NCBI GenBank assembly: GCA_963614215.1 | Contig: CAVECB010000006.1 | Coordinates: forward strand, 1-64,000 | DNA length: 64,000 nt | Source: CAVAWX01 sp963614215 | Lineage (GTDB): Bacteria > Actinomycetota > Coriobacteriia > Coriobacteriales > QAMH01 | Direction of reading: 5' to 3' | Shown: piece by piece, positions 16,730 to 24,625 of the stretch | Layout of the letters: each line of letters opens with the position of its first letter | How positions within the stretch are numbered: position 1 is the stretch's first letter | The notes under the pieces: generated by a model | What the model saw: the letters and a program-made list of their open reading frames with translations, nothing else | What the model was told of the DNA's origin: nothing | Databases searched by the model: none | Position numbers and translations under genes: made by a program

Positions 16730-17440
16730 TCAACCGTTTTCCAACGCGAAATCGTAGAGCACCCACGAGACGAGCGTCATGACCAAATCGTAGGCGCACA
16801 TCATCACCATGGCGGGCGCAAAGGCCTCCATCCACCCCTCCCCGCCCGCAAAAGCAGCCGACGTGGCCGCAACGCATGCATAGAGCAGCGGAAAGGCAAG
16901 CGGGATGAAGAGGACGGCCAAAAGCATCTCGCCGCCGCGCGCGCGCATGGAAAGGGTCGCGAGCATGGTGCCAACCGCCGAGACGCCGAAGCTGCCCGCG
17001 AGAAGCGCCAGAATAGTGAAGGGGAAGGTGTCGGCAAGGGGCGCGCCGCCCAGCAAAAACAGCCAAAACAGCGGCAGCACGACCAGCTCGACTACCCCTA
17101 AGAAAACCAAGTTGGCGGAAAGCTTTGCCAGATAGACGACGGAGCGGTCGATGGGCGCGAGCATGACGCCTTCTAGGGCCGCGGCCTCGCGCTCGTGCGC
17201 AAACGAGCGGGCAAGCCCCAGTAGCGCAGAAAACACGATGACGACCCAGACAAGGCCGCCGGCCAAACGGGCGACAGATTCGCCGGCTTCGTCTGCCGTC
17301 GAGGCCACGCCCAAAACAAGCAGCACGAGCACGGCATAAAAGCCCATGTCGGCAAGCATCGAGCGCGTCTTCATCTCCTGGCGCAGATCCTTTGCCAAAA
17401 GCAGGCGGTACTGGGTGAAAAACGAGACGGGGCGCTTCAT
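16730..17440 (-). CDS. ccmB: Haem exporter membrane subunit CcmB
   Basis: 236 residues with about six membrane spans. The start MKRPVSFFTQYRLLLAKDLRQEMKTR, with its amphipathic basic opening, and the segment FAHEREAAALEGVMLAPIDR are typical of CcmB, the permease partner of CcmA. The ATG overlaps the ccmA stop by four bases (ATGA), showing tight translational coupling. Confidence 0.92.
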   Translation of the reverse strand: MKRPVSFFTQYRLLLAKDLRQEMKTRSMLADMGFYAVLVLLVLGVASTADEAGESVARLAGGLVWVVIVFSALLGLARSFAHEREAAALEGVMLAPIDRSVVYLAKLSANLVFLGVVELVVLPLFWLFLLGGAPLADTFPFTILALLAGSFGVSAVGTMLATLSMRARGGEMLLAVLFIPLAFPLLYACVAATSAAFAGGEGWMEAFAPAMVMMCAYDLVMTLVSWVLYDFALENG

Positions 17441-18153
17441 CGGGCCGCCCCCGCAAGCAGCGCCGTACAGCGCTCGGAAAAGGCAGGAAAGCCGCCCGGC
17501 GAGGTGGGCTCGAAGGCGGCGAGCTTGCCTGCGACCAGCACCATCACGTGGCTTGCACTTTCGTAGGCGCCGCGCGGGTCGTGGCTGACCGTGACAACGG
17601 TGCGCACGCCGGCAGAAGCTTTGACCACGTCGGCGAGCATGGCCGCGGCGCGCGGGTCGAGGCCGGTGTAGGGCTCGTCGAGCAAGAGCAGCTCGGGGTC
17701 GGCCACGAGCGCGCGGGCAAGGGCCAGGCGCTGGAGCATGCCGCGCGAAAAACCCCGCACTGCGTCGTCTGCGCGATGCGCCAGCTCCACCATGTCGAGC
17801 AGCTCGGCCACGCGTGAGGGCGCGTCGTCTACGCCGTAGAGGCGCGCGAAGAAGAGCAGGTTTTCTGTCGGGCTTAAATCCGGGTAGAGCATGGGGCGGT
17901 GGGTGAGAAAGCCGATGCGCGCGCGTAGGGCCTCGCCTTCTTCTTTTGGGTCGAGGCCAAAAAGCGTGAAGCTGCCGGCGCTTGGGCGCTCTAGCCCTGC
18001 GAGGATGCGCAGCAGCGTCGATTTGCCGGCGCCGTTTGGCCCTAACACCGCAAGCGAGGCACCGCACGGCAGCTCGAAGCTGAGGTCGCGCAGGGCGCGG
18101 CGACGTGCGTAGGAGCGGGACAGGCCGCGTGTGCAGACAGCCGGCTCGTTCAC
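17437..18153 (-). CDS. ccmA: Haem exporter ATPase CcmA
   Basis: 238-residue ABC ATPase. Walker A GPNGAGKST (about residue 38), signature FSRGMLQRLALARAL, Walker B LLLLDEP and the switch histidine in VSHD are all present. CcmAB ATP hydrolysis drives release of haem-loaded CcmE from CcmC-D. It overlaps ccmF upstream (4 bp) and ccmB downstream (4 bp). Confidence 0.93.
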   Translation of the reverse strand: MNEPAVCTRGLSRSYARRRALRDLSFELPCGASLAVLGPNGAGKSTLLRILAGLERPSAGSFTLFGLDPKEEGEALRARIGFLTHRPMLYPDLSPTENLLFFARLYGVDDAPSRVAELLDMVELAHRADDAVRGFSRGMLQRLALARALVADPELLLLDEPYTGLDPRAAAMLADVVKASAGVRTVVTVSHDPRGAYESASHVMVLVAGKLAAFEPTSPGGFPAFSERCTALLAGAAR

Positions 18154-20495
18154 GAAGACGCTCCGTCTGGCTTTGGCTGTAGGTTCGGTTTGCTCGCAGG
18201 GGTTTCGGCCGTCTCTTCACGCACATCGCGCGACTTGGCCCTGCCTGTGCCGGGTGCGCCTCGCTTGGCGAAAAGCCCCAGCGCGGTGCCCGCCATGAGC
18301 AGGAAGAAGCCTGCCCACACGAAGGAGATGAGCGGGTTTATACGCAGCTCGACGGAGTAATCGCCGTTTTCGTTGACGCCGCGGTAGACGGCAAAAAGGT
18401 CGTGGTCGATGCGCGAAGCCACGGCCGCGTCGTATTTTTGCTGCGAGGTCGCCGCGTCGAGATAAATGGAAGGCGCGAGGGTGAAGGTCGAGCCGTCTGC
18501 GGCCTGAACCTGCAGCTCCAGCTGGTAGAGATAGCCGTCGCCTTTGTCCTCGATGGTCGCCTCGCCGGCAGATACTGTGTAGGAACCCACCTGCATCTCG
18601 GCGGCCGCCTGCGAATCCTCGCCGCCGGCAAAAAGGTAGCCGCTCTTGTCGGTGACGTACATACTCGACCCCACAAGGCCGGCCAAGATGACGGCAAGAC
18701 CCGCGTGCGCGAGCATGCCGCCCAGACGGGCGAAAAGCACACGGGGGCTGCGACGCGCCGGCAGCTCGGACGCACCCGTTCCGATGGAGGCAAGTGTCGC
18801 GGGTTTTGCGGCCTTTTCCTTTACCCCCGTGTTCGCACCGGTCGCCCGCATCGCGGAAAAGGCGCGGCCAAACGAGGCGAGGCTCGTGCACAAGAGGAGG
18901 GCCGCCACAGCAAAGGCGACGATGGCCATAGCATGGCAGTAGATGGCAGGACCGGCTGCCAGCAGGTCCTCGGCCGCGCTGCCCCCTGCCGCAACCTGCG
19001 CGTCGTAGGCGGGCAGCAGGCACAGCGCCCAGTAGGCCACGAGCGCGGCAAACACGAAAAGTGCGACGAGCGCCGGCACGCGCAGCTGCCGCCAGAAACG
19101 CTTGCCGTCCGTCTTGTGCCAGCCCAGCAAGGGCGCCACGGCGACGACGGCCAAAAAGACGATGCCAAGGGGTCTGGCTATGGCGGCGTACATGCTCGTC
19201 GGCACGCTTTGGCCGCCAAGCGGCATCCACGAGGGCAGCGCCGAGGCAAGGGTGAGGTAGGCGAGCAGAAACGAGCTAGCGATCATCACGAGGTTGTTCA
19301 AGAAGTAGGCAAACTCCAAGTTGAAGAGGCCGTCTTCTTCATCGGAAGCATCCTTGGCGCTGGCTTTGCTGTCTGCCGCGGCACCACCCGCTCCACCGTC
19401 GGCGCCCTTTTTCTTCACCACCCCGAAGCTTTTTGGCCGCGCAAAGACACCCGCCAGGGCCGCACACGCTGCCACGCCGATGAGCGCGCCGAACAGCCAC
19501 GCCGACACCGTATCGCCTTGGAAGGCGTGCACGCTTTGCACAATGCCCGAGCGCGTGATGAAGGTGCCGACGATGACGAACATGAAGCACAGGCAGGCCG
19601 CGACGACGCTCCAGCGCTTGAAGGCGTCGTGTTTGCGATAGACGGTGAAGGAGTGCATGAGCGCCACGCAGCACAGCCATGACAGCAGGCTCGCGTTTTC
19701 CACCGGGTCCCAACCCCAGTAGCCGCCCCAGCCCAAGACGACGTAGGCCCATATCGAGCCTAAGCCGATGCCGGCGCCGAGGAACAGCCACGCAAACGCC
19801 GTCACCCCGTTTGCCCGCTCGACCCACGTGGGCGAATCGTCGCCTGTGAGCAGGGCGGCCAGCGCGTAGGAAAACGGCACCGTCATGCCCGCGTAGCCGA
19901 TGAAGAGCGTGGAGGGATGTATGGCCATGGCCCAGTGCTCCAGCAGCGAGTTCATCCCCAGCGTCGAGGCAGACATCGTCAGGTTGCCATCCGCGTCGAA
20001 GTAGCTTTCGTCTGTGGGGATGAAGGGGCGCATGTCCTCGGAGAGAAGCAAAGTGGCCGCAAAGACGCCCAGCACGGCAAGCTGTATGGTCAGCGCCGCC
20101 GCGTCGACGCGCTCGCCCGAGTTGTAGTGGCGACAGGCCGTGTAGAGGGCAAACGCCGAGATGAGCCACGCCCAAAACAGCAGCGATCCCTGGCTGCCCG
20201 CCCACAGGCCGGACAACAAATACAGCCAGCGCAGACTATCGGTGGAGTTGCTGCGCTCCTCGACGACGTAGGCGATGGAGGTGTCGCCCGAAAACAGGCA
20301 CACGACGATGATGAGGCAGCACACCGTGAGCGCGGCAAACGCGAGGACAGTGCCGAGGAGGGCCGCCCACATGAGCAAATCGCGCGTCTCGGGTTTGCGG
20401 CGGGCAAAGGTGCTCGCGCCCAGCCCCGACAGAAAGCCTGCCGCGACAGAAGCACAGGCGATGAGCAGGCAGAAATTGCCTATGGGGTTGAACAT
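18150..20495 (-). CDS. ccmF: Cytochrome c haem lyase subunit CcmF
   Basis: 781 residues, longer than the usual 630-660. The WWD-type haem-handling motif is seen as WGGYWGWDPVENASLLSW near residue 250, and about fifteen hydrophobic spans are visible. Extra length comes from a Ala/Gly/Lys-rich cytosolic loop near residue 380 and a charged C-terminal tail. The large outer domain near the C terminus (from about residue 640) is present. CcmF transfers haem from CcmE to the CxxCH sites of apocytochromes. ccmE lies 16 bp upstream. Confidence 0.93.
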   Translation of the reverse strand: MFNPIGNFCLLIACASVAAGFLSGLGASTFARRKPETRDLLMWAALLGTVLAFAALTVCCLIIVVCLFSGDTSIAYVVEERSNSTDSLRWLYLLSGLWAGSQGSLLFWAWLISAFALYTACRHYNSGERVDAAALTIQLAVLGVFAATLLLSEDMRPFIPTDESYFDADGNLTMSASTLGMNSLLEHWAMAIHPSTLFIGYAGMTVPFSYALAALLTGDDSPTWVERANGVTAFAWLFLGAGIGLGSIWAYVVLGWGGYWGWDPVENASLLSWLCCVALMHSFTVYRKHDAFKRWSVVAACLCFMFVIVGTFITRSGIVQSVHAFQGDTVSAWLFGALIGVAACAALAGVFARPKSFGVVKKKGADGGAGGAAADSKASAKDASDEEDGLFNLEFAYFLNNLVMIASSFLLAYLTLASALPSWMPLGGQSVPTSMYAAIARPLGIVFLAVVAVAPLLGWHKTDGKRFWRQLRVPALVALFVFAALVAYWALCLLPAYDAQVAAGGSAAEDLLAAGPAIYCHAMAIVAFAVAALLLCTSLASFGRAFSAMRATGANTGVKEKAAKPATLASIGTGASELPARRSPRVLFARLGGMLAHAGLAVILAGLVGSSMYVTDKSGYLFAGGEDSQAAAEMQVGSYTVSAGEATIEDKGDGYLYQLELQVQAADGSTFTLAPSIYLDAATSQQKYDAAVASRIDHDLFAVYRGVNENGDYSVELRINPLISFVWAGFFLLMAGTALGLFAKRGAPGTGRAKSRDVREETAETPASKPNLQPKPDGASS

Positions 20496-20511
20496 AGAGA
20501 CGAAACCCCCT

Positions 20512-21189
20512 TTAGTTGCCCGTGCCCTCGAGGGCGACCTGCGTCGCCTCGAAGCTGCCGTCTTGCTGCAGGGCGCCCGTCACGACAAGCGCCGCACCCT
20601 CGACAATCTGGTCCGAGAGCGCCCCGGTGTAGCGCACGGGCAGCTGTCCCCCGCCGTCCGCTTCGGCGCCCTCGAGCACGAGGCGTGGGCTTTCGTCGAC
20701 GCTTTTCAGGGTGCCGGCCGCCAGCGTGCCCGCCACTTTTACGTTTTTCGAGACGATGGACTCGCCGTATCCCAGCAGCTGCGAGACAGACAGCGCGTTG
20801 CTTGCCGTCTCGTATTTGCTCGGGCACTTCGTGACCAGCTGAGTGCAGCGCAGCACCCCGCCTTCGAGCGTGCCCGTGCATATGGCCGTGACCCCGTTGC
20901 CAAAGGTGGCCGACACGCCGCGGTCGTAGCGGACGGGCAGGGTCGTGGACGGATCGTCGGGGTCGTAGATGGAGAAATCGAGCGTGTCGCCCGCTATCTT
21001 GTAGGAGTCGTCCACGACATTGCCCGTGACCTCGACTTTTTTGCCCGTTGCGGCGTCTGCGGCCGCTTCGGCCACACTCATGCTCGTGGCCACCGTGCCC
21101 GCCGACAGAAACGCCGCGGCCGCTATCAACACGATGACGACGATGCCGCCGACTACCGCGTAGCGGGTCTTCTTGCTGCTAGATGCCAT
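20512..21189 (-). CDS. ccmE: CxxxY-type haem chaperone CcmE with a duplicated domain
   Basis: 225 residues, longer than the typical 140-160. One N-terminal membrane anchor (about residues 10-30) is followed by an outer beta-barrel domain. The haem-binding motif is C122-P-S-K-Y126, the CxxxY variant known from Desulfovibrio and archaea, not HxxxY. A second copy of the fold follows: LPVRY occurs at residues 84 and 183, and ICTGTLEGGVLRCTQLV aligns with VVTGALQQDGSFEATQV. The second copy has no Cys/His haem motif. First gene of the ccm operon, facing the divergent kinase gene. Confidence 0.9.
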   Translation of the reverse strand: MASSSKKTRYAVVGGIVVIVLIAAAAFLSAGTVATSMSVAEAAADAATGKKVEVTGNVVDDSYKIAGDTLDFSIYDPDDPSTTLPVRYDRGVSATFGNGVTAICTGTLEGGVLRCTQLVTKCPSKYETASNALSVSQLLGYGESIVSKNVKVAGTLAAGTLKSVDESPRLVLEGAEADGGGQLPVRYTGALSDQIVEGAALVVTGALQQDGSFEATQVALEGTGN

Positions 21190-21497
21190 GGTTGTGAAAT
21201 CGCTCGCCTTTCAAATACCTCGCCTGCCGATGCACGCGTCTTCGACATGCGCCGAATTTTCCCATCGACTGCACGCGCACGACGTCGGCGCCCGTCCGGG
21301 CGGTCAATCGCTTGCAATAGCCCGTGCATGCTAGCACGGATACCCGCCTTCATCCACGTGGCAAAACGCGCGGCACAGCTCTGCACAGGGCATGTTGTGG
21401 GAAAACGCGGTGCCGCGGAAAGCTCCCCCGCGCAAACCATGGGGAAAAACCCTCGCCGAAAAGTCGCTACAATCGCAAGGAGACGAAAGGAGGGGCG
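21190..21497. other. Divergent regulatory gap between ccmE and the histidine kinase gene
   Basis: This 308-bp gap carries the promoters of the ccm operon (leftward) and of the kinase/regulator pair (rightward). For the rightward genes a TACAAT -10-like element is at 21468-21473. A perfect 6-bp inverted repeat CCGTGC/GCACGG lies at 21322-21339, and a GCCCG/CGGGC stem is nearby at about 21293-21304. These are candidate regulator sites; no known NarL or FNR consensus was recognised. Confidence 0.4.
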
Positions 21498-22721
21498 ATG
21501 GGCGAAGACGCGCACAGGGCGGCAAACTTCGACGAGGAAGTCGTCACCGGGGGCGACGAGCACTATCGGCACGAAGTCGAGCGCCTCGCACGCGCCTACG
21601 GCTTCGATTTCGTGGCGCTGGGTCTTGCGCCTTTTTTGGGCGCCCCCCTCAAGTGGGTCTATTTCGCGGGGGCCACGAGCGCACGCGTCACGCGCATCGT
21701 TTTGTCGCCCGGGCATGGCATCGGCGGCATCGTCTTGAAAAGCGGCCAGGCAATGATGCTCACCGACATCGACCACGAGCTCGACCCGCGCGAGTACTCG
21801 AGCTACCCCATCGTCTTTGCCGAGGACCTGCGCAGCTTCTGCGCCCTGCCGCTTGCCCGCAACGGGCGCACCGTCGCCGTGCTTTTGCTCGCGCACCGCA
21901 GCACGGATCCGGCGTTCGAGACAGACTACCGGCGCTGCGTGCAAGACCTCGACGGGTCTTTCATCGACATGGACGTGAGGGCCGAGGGCTTCATCGACTT
22001 CGAGGGCATCTACGCCTCCGGACGTGAAAAGGAGGTCGCCCCTTTGCGCCAAGGCGAGCTGTCGAAGGTGGTGCTGGCCCAGGAAGGCGAGCGCAAGCGC
22101 CTATCCCGCGAGCTGCACGACGGTATCGCCCAGCAGCTTCTGACCGTGTCCTTGCGCCTGCGCATGGCCCGCGAGCGGATAGACGACGAGATGGCGAGGG
22201 ATTTTTTGGACGGGGCACTGGCCGAGATCGACGCCATACAGTCCGAGGTGCACGACCTGTCCGTCGAGCTGCGCCCCTCCACCCTAGACAACTTCGGCCT
22301 CGTCTCGGCACTGCGCTCCCAGGCGGCCGTGCTCGCGCACAGCTACGGCGTGCATGTGGATTTCGACGTGGCAGGCGAGGTGGGCCGCTTCGATGCGGCG
22401 GTCGAGACGCAGGTCTATCGCATATGCCAAGAAGCGATGCTGAACTCCTGCAAGTATTCGGGGGCAGACCGCATCGAGGCGCGTTTCTCCACGAGCGCCG
22501 GCTGGCTTTCTGCCTCCATCGCAGACCGCGGCTCGGGTTTCAACACTGCCGCGCCCATTGTGCGGGGTAGCGGATGCGGCCTGTCGGGCATGCGGGAGCG
22601 CGCGCGGGCCATCGGCGGCACCCTCGACGTGGTTTCAGGCGATGCGGGCACCACAGTCACCCTGGTCGCCCCCATGCGAGCGGCAAGCGAGCGTACGGGA
22701 GATGAGGAGGGGGCATCGTGA
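21498..22721 (+). CDS. Soluble GAF-domain sensor histidine kinase (NreB/NarX-type)
   Basis: 407 residues from the ATG at 21498, which has AAAGGAGGGG just upstream. No signal peptide or membrane span is visible. Residues about 20-165 form a GAF-like sensor domain; residues about 195-260 are a HisKA_3 dimerisation domain with the phosphorylated histidine in RELHDGIAQQL (H207). The C terminus is a HATPase domain with QEAMLNSCKYSGA and the glycine-rich GSGCGLSGMRERA. This family controls nitrate/nitrite genes in Staphylococcus (NreABC) and Proteobacteria. Its place between ccm and nap suggests the same role, an inference. It overlaps the regulator gene by 4 bp. Confidence 0.88.
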   Translation: MGEDAHRAANFDEEVVTGGDEHYRHEVERLARAYGFDFVALGLAPFLGAPLKWVYFAGATSARVTRIVLSPGHGIGGIVLKSGQAMMLTDIDHELDPREYSSYPIVFAEDLRSFCALPLARNGRTVAVLLLAHRSTDPAFETDYRRCVQDLDGSFIDMDVRAEGFIDFEGIYASGREKEVAPLRQGELSKVVLAQEGERKRLSRELHDGIAQQLLTVSLRLRMARERIDDEMARDFLDGALAEIDAIQSEVHDLSVELRPSTLDNFGLVSALRSQAAVLAHSYGVHVDFDVAGEVGRFDAAVETQVYRICQEAMLNSCKYSGADRIEARFSTSAGWLSASIADRGSGFNTAAPIVRGSGCGLSGMRERARAIGGTLDVVSGDAGTTVTLVAPMRAASERTGDEEGAS

Positions 22722-23362
22722 TCACAGTCGCCTTGGCCGACGACCACGAGATGGTCCGCTTCGGCTTCAAGATGATCTTGGACAAAGACCCGCAGATAGA
22801 GGTGGTGGGCGAGGCCGCCGAGGGGTCCGGTGCATATGCACTGGTCGCCGCCCGCAAACCTGACATCTTGCTACTGGACCTCTCGATGCCGCCGGCGCAA
22901 AGCGGGCTTGTGGCATGCGAGCGCATTGTGCGCGACCTGCCCGAGACGAAGGTGATCATCTTGACCATGTTCGCCGAGCCCGAGTACCTCTATTTCACCA
23001 TGCGAAAAGGGGCGAAGGGCTATCTGCTGAAAAGCGCAACGCCGGCAGAGCTTTTGCGGGCCATCCACATGGTCCACGAAGGCGATAGCTACATCCACCC
23101 CGAGATGGTGGAATCCCTAGCGGCGTTTCTCGCAGACGGCGGCAAGGGCATCGAGGAAGAGCTGGAACAGCTGACCCCGCGCGAGCTGGAAATACTCGTG
23201 CTGCTGGCAAAGGGCTTCACGAACCGCGAGATCTCCGAGAAGGTTTTTCTTTCCGTGAAGACCGTTGAGGCGCACCGCGCGAAAATCTACGCGAAACTCG
23301 GCTTTGCGAACAGGGCACAGCTCGTCGAGTTCGCCTTGCGCCACAAACTTTTGGAGCTTTAA
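22718..23362 (+). CDS. LuxR/NarL-family response regulator
   Basis: 214 residues starting at GTG (GTGA overlap with the kinase stop, GAGGAGGGGG ahead). The receiver domain has the acidic pair in ALADDHEM, phospho-acceptor D54 in LLLDLSMP and the lysine in YLLKSAT. The C-terminal HTH is LTPRELEILVLLAKGFTNRE then SVKTVEAHRAKIYAKL. It is the cognate partner of the kinase and faces the nap operon tail to tail. Likely targets are the ccm and nap promoters, but no binding site could be recognised. Confidence 0.93.
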   Translation: MITVALADDHEMVRFGFKMILDKDPQIEVVGEAAEGSGAYALVAARKPDILLLDLSMPPAQSGLVACERIVRDLPETKVIILTMFAEPEYLYFTMRKGAKGYLLKSATPAELLRAIHMVHEGDSYIHPEMVESLAAFLADGGKGIEEELEQLTPRELEILVLLAKGFTNREISEKVFLSVKTVEAHRAKIYAKLGFANRAQLVEFALRHKLLEL

Positions 23363-23426
23363 GGGGCGGGCGGCCAAAATCCGAAGGCACGAGCGCCGAA
23401 AGCGGCGGCGAAAACCCCTGGCAGGC

Positions 23427-24365
23427 CTAGCGGGGCAGCCCCGGCCCCATGGACAAGGCGCGCTCCGGGCAGGCCTCGACGCATTTCCCGCACACCATAC
23501 AATCCCCCGCGCACACGCTTTTCGTCGCGCCCTCTATGGCTGGATCCAAGATCTCGGGGTCGGCGATGCAGGCGCGCTTGCATGCCCCGCACTTGGTACA
23601 TGCGCAGTGGTCGATGCGCACGCGCAGCACTCCAACGCGCCCGAGCAGCTCGTAGAAGCCGCCGAGCGGGCACAGGCTGCGGCACCACACACGGTGCCCC
23701 CAAAACAGCTCGAGCTGGGCGATGGCGAGCAGGGTGATGCCGCCGGCGACACTGCCGAACACGAGGCCTTTGTTGATGAAGCCGATGGGGTTGAACAGCT
23801 CGTAGACGGGGATGCTCGCAACGGCGGAAAGGACGAGAACGCCGGCTGCCACCCCTATCTTCGCGCGACGCGGCAGGCGACGCTCGGACAGATGCTGCCT
23901 AGGCGCGATGCGGCGGCGCAGCGCGTCGAGAGCCTCGAGTAAAAGGTTTACCGGGCACACCCAGCCGCAGAATGCCCGGCCGCGCACGAGGGTAAAGACG
24001 ATCAGCGGGGGCGCGGCCGCGAGAAGCCAGCTCGCATCGAAGGTCTTCGATGCGGCGACGACCTGCAGCATGGCGAAGGGGTCGAGCGAAACCACAGGTC
24101 CTACGGTCGACGACGACAAGGTTCCGTACCACGGAAAGCCCGCCGGGGTCGCGACCGCCTCGCCGATCGCCTGTCCTGCAAGGTCAAGCCCAAGCGCGCT
24201 CCAGCCGGCCGCGAGCACAGGGGCGATGAAGAAGAGTAGCGCGAGCACCTGCACGCAATGGCGCACCACGCTCCAACTGCGAAAACGGCGCGCGGCGTGC
24301 GGGCGGTGCCCCTCTTTTTCGTGCATGCCGGCCTGTTCTTTCACCGCCTCGGTCTGCTCCTTCAT
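23427..24365 (-). CDS. napH: Quinol dehydrogenase membrane component NapH
   Basis: 312 residues from the ATG at 24365 (GAGGGG ahead); an in-frame TTG at 24389 is an alternative start. Four hydrophobic spans, the cytosolic CxxxCP motifs AFCGWVCPVN and WCRSLCPLGG of NapH, and two C-terminal 4Fe-4S sets (CACTKCGACKRAC and CAGDCMVCGKCVEACP) are visible. NapH takes electrons from menaquinol and passes them, with NapG, towards NapA. Last gene of the operon, just after napD. Confidence 0.9.
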   Translation of the reverse strand: MKEQTEAVKEQAGMHEKEGHRPHAARRFRSWSVVRHCVQVLALLFFIAPVLAAGWSALGLDLAGQAIGEAVATPAGFPWYGTLSSSTVGPVVSLDPFAMLQVVAASKTFDASWLLAAAPPLIVFTLVRGRAFCGWVCPVNLLLEALDALRRRIAPRQHLSERRLPRRAKIGVAAGVLVLSAVASIPVYELFNPIGFINKGLVFGSVAGGITLLAIAQLELFWGHRVWCRSLCPLGGFYELLGRVGVLRVRIDHCACTKCGACKRACIADPEILDPAIEGATKSVCAGDCMVCGKCVEACPERALSMGPGLPR

Positions 24366-24381
24366 CGTCTCGGCCTGCCCC

Positions 24382-24624
24382 TCACGCAAGGCTCGGGTCT
24401 TCTTCGAAGTTCACGTAGGCCAACCCGACACTCAAGACGCCCGCGATTTCTTGGAAGGCCTCGGCCGCCGCAGCAGAGCTGTCCACGGTCTCGGACTCCA
24501 GCGTGACGACCACTTTGGTGCCGACGACCTCGTGAACCTCGACGCCTTCACGCGCATTCAGGCAAGAGACGACGTCGTCGGTGTCGTCTGCGAAGGTGTC
24601 CACCACCAGCCCGGAGATGACCAT
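24382..24624 (-). CDS. napD: NapA maturation chaperone NapD
   Basis: 80 residues. The start MVISGLVVDT and the ferredoxin-like fold segment GVLSVGLAYVNFEED are typical of NapD, a cytosolic chaperone that binds the Tat signal of NapA and holds back export until the cofactor is inserted. It starts 1 bp after the napA stop, matching that partnership. Confidence 0.9.
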   Translation of the reverse strand: MVISGLVVDTFADDTDDVVSCLNAREGVEVHEVVGTKVVVTLESETVDSSAAAAEAFQEIAGVLSVGLAYVNFEEDPSLA

Positions 24625-24625
24625 G

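Noticed and set aside
15810..17456. 548-codon minus-strand frame that begins inside ccmB
   Set aside because: Only the part from 16709 is CcmC; the rest is ccmB read out of frame.
16730..18226. 498-codon minus-strand frame starting before ccmA
   Set aside because: The first half is ccmA read out of frame; the real CcmB starts at 17440.
21153..22052. 299-codon minus-strand frame opposite the kinase gene
   Set aside because: It is the antisense of the GAF domain, with no homology; the plus-strand kinase is clear.
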